Source of the DNA: Chitinophaga chungangae
Lineage (GTDB): Bacteria > Bacteroidota > Bacteroidia > Chitinophagales > Chitinophagaceae
DNA: 64,000 nt
Assembly (NCBI RefSeq): GCF_017742215.1
Contig: NZ_JAGHKP010000002.1
Location: 530,737-594,736, forward strand
Reading direction: 5' to 3'
The position numbers and the translations under genes were made by a program. The first letter of the stretch is position 1. Each line of letters begins with the position of its first letter. Under the pieces are notes generated by a model, which was given only the letters and a program-made list of their open reading frames with translations, was not told the origin of the DNA and searched no databases. Of this stretch, positions 37,016 through 45,303 are shown one piece after another.

Positions 37016-37951
37016 GTGCAAGCAACGATCTACAAATCCACCGGCAGCTGGTATTCCGCCAAAACTTCCGAAGGCGATTTTTTACAGGCCCGCATCAAAG
37101 GGCTGTTCAAAATCGATGAGGACATCACGTCCACCAATCCCATCGCGGTGGGAGACAAGGTGACCATCGCCCTCGAAGAAGGCGGGAACGGGCCTGCTAT
37201 CATCACGGGCATCGGAAACCGCAGGAATTACATTGTGCGCAGCTCGCCGCAGGGAAAACACAAAAAACACATCGTTGCCTCCAACCTCGACCAGGCCATG
37301 CTGGTTTGCACCGTAAAAGAACCACGCACCTCGCAGGGCTTCATAGACCGGTTTCTCGTAACAGCCGCTGCGTACCACATTCCCGTCATCCTCGTTTTCA
37401 ACAAAAAAGACGTGTACAAGGCCAAAGAGATGGAAAAGTTCGAGCATTGGAAGGCGGTGTATGAAGATATCGGTTATACCGTGCTGCTTACCGCCGCGGG
37501 CGCAGGAGAAGGGGAAGGCATCGGGGAGCTGAAAGATTTATTAAAAGATAAAACGACGCTGATCTCCGGGCATTCCGGCGTGGGGAAGTCCACCATCATC
37601 AACCGGCTGCTGCCGCATTTGCAACTGAAAACCAAGAACGTGAGCGGGTGGAGCGGCAAAGGCCTGCACACCACCACTTTCGCCGAAATGTTCGACCTGC
37701 CTGACGGCGGGCAGCTGATCGATACGCCCGGCGTGCGGGAATTCGGCATCGTGGATATCCCGAAAACGGAGCTTTCGCATTATTTCCTGGAAATGCAGCC
37801 TTATCTTCCCAATTGCCAGTTCAACAACTGCATCCATATGGATGAGCCGGGCTGTGCCGTAAAAGAAGCCGTGGAAGCGGGGGAAATAGACCTGGAGCGG
37901 TATGTGAGCTATGCGTCCATACTCGCCACGATCGAAGAAACGACTTATTAA
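37016..37951 (+). CDS. rsgA: Ribosome small-subunit-dependent GTPase A
   Basis: 311 aa. Circularly permuted GTPase: G4 motif VFNKKD precedes the P-loop SGHSGVGKST (185-192). An N-terminal OB fold and a C-terminal zinc motif (LPNCQFNNCIHMDEPGC) are present. It matures and checks the 30S subunit. The start is GTG at 37016; the next ATG is deep within the GTPase region. Downstream of the Bat operon but likely separately promoted. Confidence 0.96.
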   Translation: MQATIYKSTGSWYSAKTSEGDFLQARIKGLFKIDEDITSTNPIAVGDKVTIALEEGGNGPAIITGIGNRRNYIVRSSPQGKHKKHIVASNLDQAMLVCTVKEPRTSQGFIDRFLVTAAAYHIPVILVFNKKDVYKAKEMEKFEHWKAVYEDIGYTVLLTAAGAGEGEGIGELKDLLKDKTTLISGHSGVGKSTIINRLLPHLQLKTKNVSGWSGKGLHTTTFAEMFDLPDGGQLIDTPGVREFGIVDIPKTELSHYFLEMQPYLPNCQFNNCIHMDEPGCAVKEAVEAGEIDLERYVSYASILATIEETTY

Positions 37952-37957
37952 ATGCAA

Positions 37958-38131
37958 TCAATGCCGGCGGCGGAACAACCCCTTCTTTTGGGGTTTGTTC
38001 ATCTCATCCATCACCCTTTCGGCGCCAAGATTTTTTACCGGCGTTGGGCATCCGGTTTTCTGCGCGCGACAGCCGACGGCCGCCACCATCCCGCACAGCA
38101 CCAGCAACAGGCATAACTTCCGCATAATCAT
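37958..38131 (-). CDS. Small lipoprotein B (57 aa)
   Basis: A short gene with lipobox VAAVGC (lipidated Cys21). The mature part begins CRAQKTGCPTPVKN and ends in a basic GLFRRRH tail. It shares the pattern C-x-x-Q-K-x-G-C-P with the neighbouring lipoprotein (38137-38286), which ends 5 nt upstream, so the two are paralogous and probably co-transcribed. An alternative start at MRKLC (38125) is possible. Its stop is only 6 nt from the convergent rsgA stop. Function unknown. Confidence 0.7.
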   Translation of the reverse strand: MIMRKLCLLLVLCGMVAAVGCRAQKTGCPTPVKNLGAERVMDEMNKPQKKGLFRRRH

Positions 38132-38136
38132 TCCGT

Positions 38137-38286
38137 TTAGAAAAGTTTCATCTGTTTACCCGCCTTTGCGTTCTGCTTCTGGTTGCTGGAATTGTAATAG
38201 GTGCTGCCGGGGCAACCGTATTTCTGCGAGGCGCAGCCGGCCAGCAAAAAGGCCAGCCAGAGCCACAACATCCATTTTCTTTTCAT
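38137..38286 (-). CDS. Small lipoprotein A (49 aa)
   Basis: A short gene with signal peptide MKRKWMLWLWLAFLLAGC (lipobox LAGC, Cys18). The mature peptide is only about 32 residues, starts CASQKYGCPGSTYYN and is hydrophilic, ending KAGKQMKLF. Two cysteines lie eight positions apart, exactly as in the adjacent lipoprotein B. Downstream of the gamma-carbonic anhydrase gene by 50 nt. Function unknown. Confidence 0.72.
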   Translation of the reverse strand: MKRKWMLWLWLAFLLAGCASQKYGCPGSTYYNSSNQKQNAKAGKQMKLF

Positions 38287-38336
38287 AGGTCAGGGAATTA
38301 TGATATGCAATATAACGTTTTTTCTTAACGTGTCTA

Positions 38337-38858
38337 TTAAACCTGGTCGCGGAACCAGTCTGCATACATGATATAATTGTTGGCGATGCGGTCGATCTCC
38401 CCGTGGATCAGCTCCTGGCTGATGGTTTTCACCTTTTTGGCGGGCACGCCGGCGTAGATGCAGCCCGCTTCCACATGCGTGCCTTCGAGCACCACGGCGC
38501 CGGCGGCAATAATGGTATTGCTGCCGATATGGGCATTGTCCATCACGATGGCGCCCATGCCGATCAGCACATTGTCTTCCACCGTACAGCCGTGCACGAT
38601 GGCGTTGTGCCCCACGGAAACGTTATTCCCGATCAGGGTTTTCGTTTTCTGGTACGTGGCGTGGATCACCGCCCCGTCCTGGATATTCACCTTATCGCCC
38701 ATGCGGATGCTGTTCACATCGCCGCGCACGACGGCATTGAACCATACGCTGCAATCCTTTCCCATCACCACATCGCCAACGATCGTGGCGTTCGGCGCGA
38801 TAAAACAATTCGGGCCCATTTCCGGGCTTACTCCTTTAACTGGTAATATTACTGGCAT
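38337..38858 (-). CDS. Gamma-carbonic anhydrase family protein
   Basis: 173 aa from MPVILPVKGV (38858). Left-handed beta-helix hexapeptide repeats (IAPNATIVGDV, IGNNVSVGHNAIV, IGSNTIIAAGAVV). The three zinc histidines fall at H66 (VIHAT), H84 (SVGHN) and H89 (VHGC). Carbonic anhydrase activity is plausible but many relatives are of unproven function. A TATATTTG box lies 4 nt before the ATG; divergent from the aminotransferase. Confidence 0.93.
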   Translation of the reverse strand: MPVILPVKGVSPEMGPNCFIAPNATIVGDVVMGKDCSVWFNAVVRGDVNSIRMGDKVNIQDGAVIHATYQKTKTLIGNNVSVGHNAIVHGCTVEDNVLIGMGAIVMDNAHIGSNTIIAAGAVVLEGTHVEAGCIYAGVPAKKVKTISQELIHGEIDRIANNYIMYADWFRDQV

Positions 38859-38862
38859 GATA

Positions 38863-38870
38863 CAAATATA
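38863..38870 (-). promoter_or_regulatory. TAnnTTTG promoter box for the gamma-carbonic anhydrase gene, adjacent to the start
   Basis: Minus-strand TATATTTG, then TATC, then ATG. Confidence 0.55.
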
Positions 38871-38892
38871 GAACTTCACTAACTTCGCCACA

Positions 38893-40074
38893 ATGAATAA
38901 CAGGCAGCTTTTTTTACAACACGTCGCGCAAACCTCCGATGCCCCCATGGCGCTGGAGATCGTGAAAGCGAAAGGCATGTATATGTGGGATGCGGACGGC
39001 AAACAATACCTCGACCTGATCGCCGGCATCAGCGTTTGCAATATCGGCCACTGCCACCCTGCCGTGATAAGCGCCATCCGCGAACAGTCGGAATCGTACA
39101 TGCACCTGCTCGTATACGGCGAATTCGTGCAAAGCCCGCAGGTGGCGTACGCCAAATATCTAACCGATCATCTTCCCGCGTCGCTCAACAGCGTATATTT
39201 TACCAATTCGGGCAGCGAAGCCACGGAAGGCGCCATGAAACTGGCCAAACGCCATACCGGCCGCACGGAGGTCATCGCGTTCAAAAATAGCTACCATGGC
39301 TCAACACAGGGCTCGCTGAGCATCATCGGCGACGAATACTGGCGCAACGCTTACCGCCCGCTGCTGCCAGACGTGCAGCACCTGCAGCATAATTCAATGG
39401 ACATGCTGGCGCAGATCACCCACCGCACCGCCTGCGTGATCGCGGAAACGATCCAGGCGGAAGCTGGCGTGCTGGCGCCTGAAAAGGCCTGGCTGCAGGC
39501 GCTCCGCAAACGCTGCACCGAAACGGGCACCCTGCTGGTGCTGGACGAGATCCAGTGCGGCCTGGGGCGCAACGGCACACTTTGGGCGTTTGAACAATAC
39601 GACGTAGTTCCCGATATAGTACTGGCCGGCAAAGCGCTGGGCGGAGGCATGCCGCTGGGCGCCTTCATCGCCAGCCGCGACGTGATGTGGAGCCTTACGG
39701 ACAAACCCGTGCTGGGGCACATCACCACTTTCGGCGGCCATCCCGTGGCCTGCGCGGCGGGGATGGCGGGCATGAAAGCCCTGATCGAAGAAAACATGAT
39801 GGTTGGGATTCCTGACAAGGAGCGGCTGTTCCTCGAACTGCTCAAACATCCCAACATAAAAGCCGTGCGCTCGCGCGGGCTCATGCTGGCCGTGGAACTG
39901 GAAGATTTCCCCGCTGTAAAAAAAGTGATCGCGCATTGCATTGCCAACGGCGTGATCACCGACTGGTTCCTGTTTGCCGCCAACGCGATACGCATCGTGC
40001 CGCCGCTGATCATTACAGAAGATGAGATCCGGAAAGCATGCGCGGTAATACTCGCGGGACTGGATGCTTTGTAG
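38893..40074 (+). CDS. Class-III PLP-dependent aminotransferase (ArgD-like)
   Basis: 393 aa. The PLP lysine sits in VLAGKALGGGMPLGAF, and LVLDEIQCGLGRNG, NSGSEATEGAMKLAKRHTGR and ITTFGGHPVACAAG are all present. Closest to acetylornithine/succinylornithine aminotransferases, which transfer an amino group to 2-oxoglutarate; no arginine-synthesis genes are nearby so the substrate is open. A near-consensus TAACTTCG lies just before the ATG. Confidence 0.92.
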   Translation: MNNRQLFLQHVAQTSDAPMALEIVKAKGMYMWDADGKQYLDLIAGISVCNIGHCHPAVISAIREQSESYMHLLVYGEFVQSPQVAYAKYLTDHLPASLNSVYFTNSGSEATEGAMKLAKRHTGRTEVIAFKNSYHGSTQGSLSIIGDEYWRNAYRPLLPDVQHLQHNSMDMLAQITHRTACVIAETIQAEAGVLAPEKAWLQALRKRCTETGTLLVLDEIQCGLGRNGTLWAFEQYDVVPDIVLAGKALGGGMPLGAFIASRDVMWSLTDKPVLGHITTFGGHPVACAAGMAGMKALIEENMMVGIPDKERLFLELLKHPNIKAVRSRGLMLAVELEDFPAVKKVIAHCIANGVITDWFLFAANAIRIVPPLIITEDEIRKACAVILAGLDAL

Positions 40075-40094
40075 TCGATCCTCACCTATAGAAC

Positions 40095-40124
40095 AAAAAA
40101 ATCCTCCCGGGAAACCGGGAGGAT
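40095..40124 (-). terminator. Terminator of the OmpA lipoprotein gene
   Basis: ATCCTCCCGG / CCGGGAGGAT, 10-bp stem with GAAA loop; the minus-strand side is followed by a T-run. May also serve the aminotransferase. Confidence 0.85.
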
Positions 40125-40161
40125 CGTTCAAACTGCTTATGAGAAAATTCAACTAAACAAT

Positions 40162-40848
40162 TTATTGCTGGCCTGCTTCTTTCTTCGCTTCAGACTTCAT
40201 TTTGTCGTTGGCGAAGATGGAAAATTCCACACGACGGTTCTGCGCGCGGTTGGCTTCGCTGTCGTTTGCAACTTTAGGCTGTGTTTCGCCGTACCAGAAT
40301 GTTTGCACGCGGTTAGCGGCAACGCCCCGGCCGATAAGGTAATTGGCTACCGATTTGGCGCGGCGCTCTGAGAGGCTGTAGTTGTAAGAATCAGCGCCGG
40401 TATCGTCTGTATGGCCTTCCACGCGAACGTGCGTGTCCGGATACTTGTTCAATACCTGGGCGAGCTCCTGGATATTGCTTTGTGCGGTGGCGGTGAGGTC
40501 TGACTTATCGAAGCCGAACAGCACACCGGAATTGAACGTTACGTTGATGCCTTCGCCTACGCGCTCAACCGTGGCGTTGGGCACTTCATTCTTGATCTCT
40601 TCCGCCTGTTTGTCCATTTTTTTACCGATCAGGACACCGGCGGTACCGCCCACTGCCGCGCCGATGATGGCGCCAAGGGCCGTATTACCGGCTGCCTTTC
40701 CAATTACTGCGCCGGCCGCGGCCCCGCCGCCGGTACCGATCACCGCTCCTTTCTTCGTATTGTTCATTCCCTGCCAGGTGCTGCAGCTGCTAATTACAAG
40801 CACACCTGCTAAAGCCATCGCCACTAGTGCATTCATTCGTTTCATCAT
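40162..40848 (-). CDS. OmpA-family lipoprotein with glycine zipper
   Basis: 228 aa. Lipobox VISSC (Cys22), then a Gly-zipper region (GAVIGTGGGAAAGAVIGKAA, GAIIGAAVGGTAGVLIG), then a peptidoglycan-binding OmpA domain with VRVEGHTDDTG, NYSLSERRAKSVANYL and ANRAQNRRVEF (the Arg that binds diaminopimelate). It anchors the outer membrane to the wall. Monocistronic. Confidence 0.95.
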   Translation of the reverse strand: MMKRMNALVAMALAGVLVISSCSTWQGMNNTKKGAVIGTGGGAAAGAVIGKAAGNTALGAIIGAAVGGTAGVLIGKKMDKQAEEIKNEVPNATVERVGEGINVTFNSGVLFGFDKSDLTATAQSNIQELAQVLNKYPDTHVRVEGHTDDTGADSYNYSLSERRAKSVANYLIGRGVAANRVQTFWYGETQPKVANDSEANRAQNRRVEFSIFANDKMKSEAKKEAGQQ

Positions 40849-40993
40849 AGTAAGTTTTTATTTGAGTGTTAAAGCCTGAACAAATAGTTTGCCAAATCGG
40901 AACGCTGTTTTATAATTTACTGGGAACCATCCCCTTACAAACAAAATAAAACAGGCACACGGATGTTTGCGCCGCTGCCTGTCTGAGTGTTTT

Positions 40994-41569
40994 TTACTTG
41001 CCGAAAAGGCCGCCGAGAAGGCCGCCCAGTCCGCCGCTGCCTTGTTGTTGTTTGGCGCCGTTGCTGATCATGCCCACGAGGTCCTGCATGTCTACATCGC
41101 CGTCTCCGTCTTTGTCGAGCCCGCCGGCGAATTTGCCGAGCAGCCCGCCGAGGTCCATACCGTTGGTAGAGCCGCCGGTGAGGGAGCCGAAAATGCTGTC
41201 CAGCGAAAAACCGTTGTTAGACGGGTCGTTGGTTTTTTTCACCAGCGATCCGAGCACGGTGGGGATCAGCGATGCGGCAAGGGATGCGGCTGTGCCGCTG
41301 TTGAGGTTGAACTTCTGGGTGAGGCTGCTGATGAGGTTACCGGAAATGTTGTTCACCACGGGGTTCTGTGAATCGATCTGGCCGTTGCTGTTGAACAGGC
41401 CCATTACTTCTTTTACATTTCCATTGGCAAGGGCATCCTGCAAACCGGAAGCAATTGTGTGCGTGGCTTCACCTATCACGGCCTCGTTCTGCTCATTGGG
41501 AACGGCGGGATTGGCCACCACGGATTCCTGGGCGTTTTCGCGCACCAGCTGGATTAATTGATCAAGCAT
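40994..41569 (-). CDS. DUF937-like protein with EF-hand-like calcium loop
   Basis: 191 aa. Residues 1-130 are helical with ANGNVKEVMGLFN and SLIPTVLGSLVKK, typical of DUF937-like proteins. Residues 152-163 (DKDGDGDVDMQD) form an EF-hand/dockerin-like loop. The C-terminus is Gly-rich (GGLGGLLGGLFGK). No signal peptide. Role unknown. Confidence 0.75.
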   Translation of the reverse strand: MLDQLIQLVRENAQESVVANPAVPNEQNEAVIGEATHTIASGLQDALANGNVKEVMGLFNSNGQIDSQNPVVNNISGNLISSLTQKFNLNSGTAASLAASLIPTVLGSLVKKTNDPSNNGFSLDSIFGSLTGGSTNGMDLGGLLGKFAGGLDKDGDGDVDMQDLVGMISNGAKQQQGSGGLGGLLGGLFGK

Positions 41570-41727
41570 TTTGATATGGTTTAGGATGGAATAAAACTGA
41601 GGTCACCGATTATTATGTTATTATGCATACGTACGATCTGGTAAACGGTTCCGGGCATTTTACAGCATAATAACACATTCGCCGAACAAATTGTTGCGGA
41701 AGTTGTTTAAGCCTGGGTTAACATTTT

Positions 41728-42798
41728 CTACAACGTGTCTCCCGTCTTCATTTTTTCCGCGTTCTCCGCAAACTGGAGCGCCTGCACCATGTCTTCTATC
41801 TCCCCGTTCATAAATGCGTCCATATTGTACACCGTCATACCGATACGGTGATCGGTAACGCGGCCCTGCGGATAATTGTACGTGCGGATCTTCGCGGAGC
41901 GGTCGCCCGTGCTCACGAGGCTTTTCCTTTGCGAGGCGATCGCATCTTCGTGTTTGCGCACGGCGGCTTCGTATATACGGGTGCGTAACATACGCATGGC
42001 AATGTCCCTGTTCGAGTGCTGGCTGCGGCCTTCCTGGCATTCCACCACCACGCCGGTGGGAATGTGGGTGAGCCTTACGGCGGATTCGGTTTTGTTTACG
42101 TGCTGACCGCCCGCGCCGGACGAACGGAACGTATCCATTTTGATGTCCGCTTCGCGAACGTCCACATCCACGTCTTCCGCTTCAGGCAGCACCGCTACCG
42201 TGGCCGCGGAGGTATGCACCCTGCCGGATGCTTCGGTGGCCGGCACGCGCTGCACGCGGTGTACGCCGGATTCGAATTTGAGCGTGCCGTATACGTCGTC
42301 TCCCGTTACTTCCACCACTACTTCCTTGTAACCGCCTACCCCGCCGGCGTTTTCATTCATGATCGAGGTTTTCCAGCCTTTGTTCTCGCAATACCGCAGG
42401 TACATGCGCAGCAGGTCGCCGGCAAACAATGCCGCTTCGTCGCCCCCGGTGCCGCCCCTGATCTCGAGAATGGCATTTTTCTCGTCCTGCGGGTCTTTCG
42501 GGATCAGCAGGTTCCGGATGTCCGCCTCCATTTGCTCTTTCCGTTCCTGCAGGCTTTCCGTTTCCTCTTTCGCGAGCTCGCGCATTTCTTCGTCGCCGCT
42601 TTCCAGCACTTCTTTGTTGAAAGCAATGGTATCCAGCAGGTTGCGGTAAGCGTCGTAAGCTTTCACGATCCTTTCAAGCTGGCGGTATTCTTTGCTGAGC
42701 TTGCTGAACTGTTTATTGTCTTTTACCACTTCGGGGTTGGTAAGCGCCAGGGCTACCTGTTCGTACCGGCCTTTAATGGCATCCAATTTATCGATCAT
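41728..42798 (-). CDS. prfA: Peptide chain release factor 1
   Basis: 356 aa. The catalytic GGQ is at residues 230-232 (SSGAGGQHVNKTESA), and the codon-recognition PAT tripeptide of RF1 is at 186-188 (RVPATEASGRVHT), so it reads UAA and UAG. Domain 1 is complete. The final residues are AENAEKMKTGDTL. A TAATTTTG box lies 92 nt upstream. Confidence 0.98.
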   Translation of the reverse strand: MIDKLDAIKGRYEQVALALTNPEVVKDNKQFSKLSKEYRQLERIVKAYDAYRNLLDTIAFNKEVLESGDEEMRELAKEETESLQERKEQMEADIRNLLIPKDPQDEKNAILEIRGGTGGDEAALFAGDLLRMYLRYCENKGWKTSIMNENAGGVGGYKEVVVEVTGDDVYGTLKFESGVHRVQRVPATEASGRVHTSAATVAVLPEAEDVDVDVREADIKMDTFRSSGAGGQHVNKTESAVRLTHIPTGVVVECQEGRSQHSNRDIAMRMLRTRIYEAAVRKHEDAIASQRKSLVSTGDRSAKIRTYNYPQGRVTDHRIGMTVYNMDAFMNGEIEDMVQALQFAENAEKMKTGDTL

Positions 42799-42890
42799 AA
42801 TAAAATTTCTGTTTCTTGAAAGCGTTTACAGGCTGCGGCGGATTATTATCATTCGGATAAATTCCCGTATTTCGTAATCGCTTCGGGTTG

Positions 42891-42898
42891 CAAAATTA
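42891..42898 (-). promoter_or_regulatory. TAnnTTTG promoter box for prfA
   Basis: Minus-strand TAATTTTG followed by CAACCC, about 92 nt before the prfA ATG; divergent from the amidohydrolase. Confidence 0.5.
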
Positions 42899-42963
42899 CG
42901 TTTTTGCCCATTAATAAAAAGGGGGAAGCGGCCCGTTCATTTTTAAATGTTAATTCGGAAAGC

Positions 42964-44109
42964 ATGATCAAGCTAACAGCAGGGGATATATTCGACGGGC
43001 AGAAGTTCCTGGGGGCAGACCGCTGCCTCATCCTGGACGAAACCGGCGCCGTGTCGGCCATTGTGCCGCGCAGCTGGGCAGGCGAAGGAATTATTGAAGT
43101 GGAAGGCTGGCTGTGCCCCGGTTTTGTGAATACGCATTGCCATCTCGAATTAAGTCATATGCAGGGCCTGATCCCAGAAGGCGCCGGCCTGCCGGCCTTC
43201 CTGCAATCGGTGATGGAGCAGCGCGAGCCGCCCGTGCCGGAAACCGTGCAGGAAGCCATAGAAAAGGCCGCCGCCGCCATGCAGGCGGAAGGCGTGGTAG
43301 CCGTGGGAGACATCTGCAACACCGCGGCCAGCCTGCCGCTCAAAACACGGCCTGGCATTTACTGGCACACTTTCGTGGAATGTATGGGATTTGTGGACGC
43401 CGCCGCGCCGCGCAGGCTGGAACATTCCCTCGCCGTGCTGGCCCGTTTCAGGGAAAACGGCCTGCCTTCCACCCTCGTTCCGCACGCGCCCTATTCCGTG
43501 TCCGCCACCCTGTTCAGGCTGATTGCCGCGCTGGAAAACAATTCCCCCCTTTCCATCCACAACCAGGAATCCGCTTCGGAAGATCTGCTATACCGCTCCA
43601 AAACCGGCGATTTCCTCGATTTCTACCGGCATTTCAACATCGATATTTCCGCTTTTGGCTTCACCGGCCAGTCCAGCCTGCGCAGCTGGCTGCCATATTT
43701 TCCCGCAACCCCGCGCCTGCTGCTGGTGCACAATACCTACACGCACGCGGAAGATGTCCGCTTCGCACTTTCCGGCCAGCAGGAAATTTCCTGGTGCCTT
43801 TGCCCGAACGCCAATCTTTACATCGAAAACCGCCTGCCCGATATTCCCGCTTTCATTAGCGAAGGCGCGCATATCACACTGGGTACAGACAGTCTCGCCT
43901 CTAACCGGCAGCTCTCAATGTGGGAAGAGATCGGCACCGTTCACCGTCATTTCCCGGACATTCCGATGGCCGCCATCCTGCAATGGGCCACGCTGAACGG
44001 CGCACAGGCGCTGGGTATCGACGGGCAGTACGGCAGCTTTGAGAAAGGGAAAAAACCCGGGCTGGTGCAAATTCACAATGGTAACGCAAACGCATACGCG
44101 GTTCAATAA
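42964..44109 (+). CDS. Amidohydrolase family protein (MtaD/deaminase-like)
   Basis: 381 aa from MIKLTAGDIFDGQK (42964). TIM-barrel amidohydrolase with metal-binding NTHCHLELSH, HAPYSV, SIHNQES and LGTDSLASN, plus the flanking beta-sandwich (LTAGDIFDG, ALGIDGQYGSFEKGKKPGLVQI). Related enzymes deaminate adenine, guanine or thio-nucleoside-type substrates; the substrate is not evident. mscS follows after 18 nt but has its own promoter box. Confidence 0.85.
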   Translation: MIKLTAGDIFDGQKFLGADRCLILDETGAVSAIVPRSWAGEGIIEVEGWLCPGFVNTHCHLELSHMQGLIPEGAGLPAFLQSVMEQREPPVPETVQEAIEKAAAAMQAEGVVAVGDICNTAASLPLKTRPGIYWHTFVECMGFVDAAAPRRLEHSLAVLARFRENGLPSTLVPHAPYSVSATLFRLIAALENNSPLSIHNQESASEDLLYRSKTGDFLDFYRHFNIDISAFGFTGQSSLRSWLPYFPATPRLLLVHNTYTHAEDVRFALSGQQEISWCLCPNANLYIENRLPDIPAFISEGAHITLGTDSLASNRQLSMWEEIGTVHRHFPDIPMAAILQWATLNGAQALGIDGQYGSFEKGKKPGLVQIHNGNANAYAVQ

Positions 44110-44113
44110 TTTA

Positions 44114-44121
44114 TACCTTTG
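44114..44121 (+). promoter_or_regulatory. TAnnTTTG promoter box for mscS, close to the start
   Basis: TACCTTTG, then CACGCT, then ATG. Confidence 0.5.
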
Positions 44122-44127
44122 CACGCT

Positions 44128-45225
44128 ATGAACGAATTTTTAAACCAGCAATTCCTGGATAATTCCGTGAGGAACTATTTGATAGTGGCGGGTATTATCC
44201 TTTTCGTGTACTTCATCCGCCGCTACCTTTCCAAAGGCCTGGCAGCGGGCATGTTTAAACTGATCAAACACTGGAGCCCCAGTATCGCGCAACAGGAATT
44301 TGTGCAGCTGCTGTTCAAGCCGCTGGAATATTTCCTGCTCATGACCGCCTTCATCATGGCGAGCAATCACCTCGTGTTCCCAGAAGACCTGAACATCATC
44401 GTATACAACCGCACCGGCAACCCCTACACCCTGCAAATGCTGCTTACCACGCTTCTCAAGATCGTGTTCAGCATGACCATCATCCTCATCCTCCTGCGGC
44501 TGATCGATTTCGTTGCGCTGATACTGGAGAAAAAAGCGGACCTCACGGAAGACAAAACAGACAACCAGTTCATCATATTTTTCCGTGATTTTTTCAAAGC
44601 CATCATGTTTATCATCGGCGCCATGATACTGATCAACATCCTGTTTGGGAAAGACGTGGTAGACAAGCTGGTGGCTGGTTTGGGCATAGGCGCGGCCGCG
44701 CTCGCCCTCGCCGCGAAAGAAAGCATCGAGAACCTGATCGGCTCGTTCATCATATTTTCGGATAAGCCTTTCCGCGTGGGGGATTTTGTGAAAGTGGATT
44801 CCTTCCAGGGAACGGTGGAGAAGATCGGTCTTCGCAGCACACGGCTGCGCACGCTGGAAAAAACTTTCGTGACGGTGCCGAATAAAAAGATGGTAGACAG
44901 CGTGCTGGACAACCTGTCTCTCCGCACGCAGCAACGCGTGGCGCTGAAACTGGAGCTGGCGGGCGATACGCCGTCCGCAAAAGTGTTCGCCGTGGTGAAA
45001 GAGCTGCAGGAGTACCTGGAAAAACATGCGGACGTGGAGCCGGGTTATGCCGTGAACCTGTTCGACTTCACCAAAGATTCCTTCACCATCCAGGTGATCT
45101 ACATGACCAACATCCTGGAAGGCACGCCGTACCTGGCATTGCGCGAGAACGTGAACCTCGCGTCCATCGCCATCCTGGAAAAAAACGGCGTAAAAATGGC
45201 CATGCGGCCCGACCCCGTGGTGTAA
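44128..45225 (+). CDS. MscS-family mechanosensitive channel
   Basis: 365 aa from MNEFLNQQFLDN (44128). About four N-terminal membrane helices lead into the pore helix region VVDKLVAGLGIGAAALALAAKESIENLIGSF, followed by the MscS beta domain (FRVGDFVKVDSFQGTVEKIGLRSTRLRTLE). It opens under membrane tension to release osmolytes. A bidirectional terminator follows. Confidence 0.94.
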   Translation: MNEFLNQQFLDNSVRNYLIVAGIILFVYFIRRYLSKGLAAGMFKLIKHWSPSIAQQEFVQLLFKPLEYFLLMTAFIMASNHLVFPEDLNIIVYNRTGNPYTLQMLLTTLLKIVFSMTIILILLRLIDFVALILEKKADLTEDKTDNQFIIFFRDFFKAIMFIIGAMILINILFGKDVVDKLVAGLGIGAAALALAAKESIENLIGSFIIFSDKPFRVGDFVKVDSFQGTVEKIGLRSTRLRTLEKTFVTVPNKKMVDSVLDNLSLRTQQRVALKLELAGDTPSAKVFAVVKELQEYLEKHADVEPGYAVNLFDFTKDSFTIQVIYMTNILEGTPYLALRENVNLASIAILEKNGVKMAMRPDPVV

Positions 45226-45250
45226 ACCATTCTCAACTTTTCCCGCAAAT

Positions 45251-45290
45251 AAAAAGAGGCTGTACGAAACAAGCCTCTTTTATTTTTTAT
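45251..45290. terminator. Bidirectional terminator between mscS and thioredoxin-fold gene
   Basis: AAAAGAGGCT / AGCCTCTTTT, 10-bp stem with a 10-nt loop and A/T flanks on both sides. Confidence 0.82.
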
Positions 45291-45303
45291 GACAAGTTAA
45301 CTG

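Noticed and set aside
37977..37996. AACCCC/GGGGTT hairpin as a terminator for rsgA
   Set aside because: It lacks a T-run on either strand and lies inside the small lipoprotein gene.
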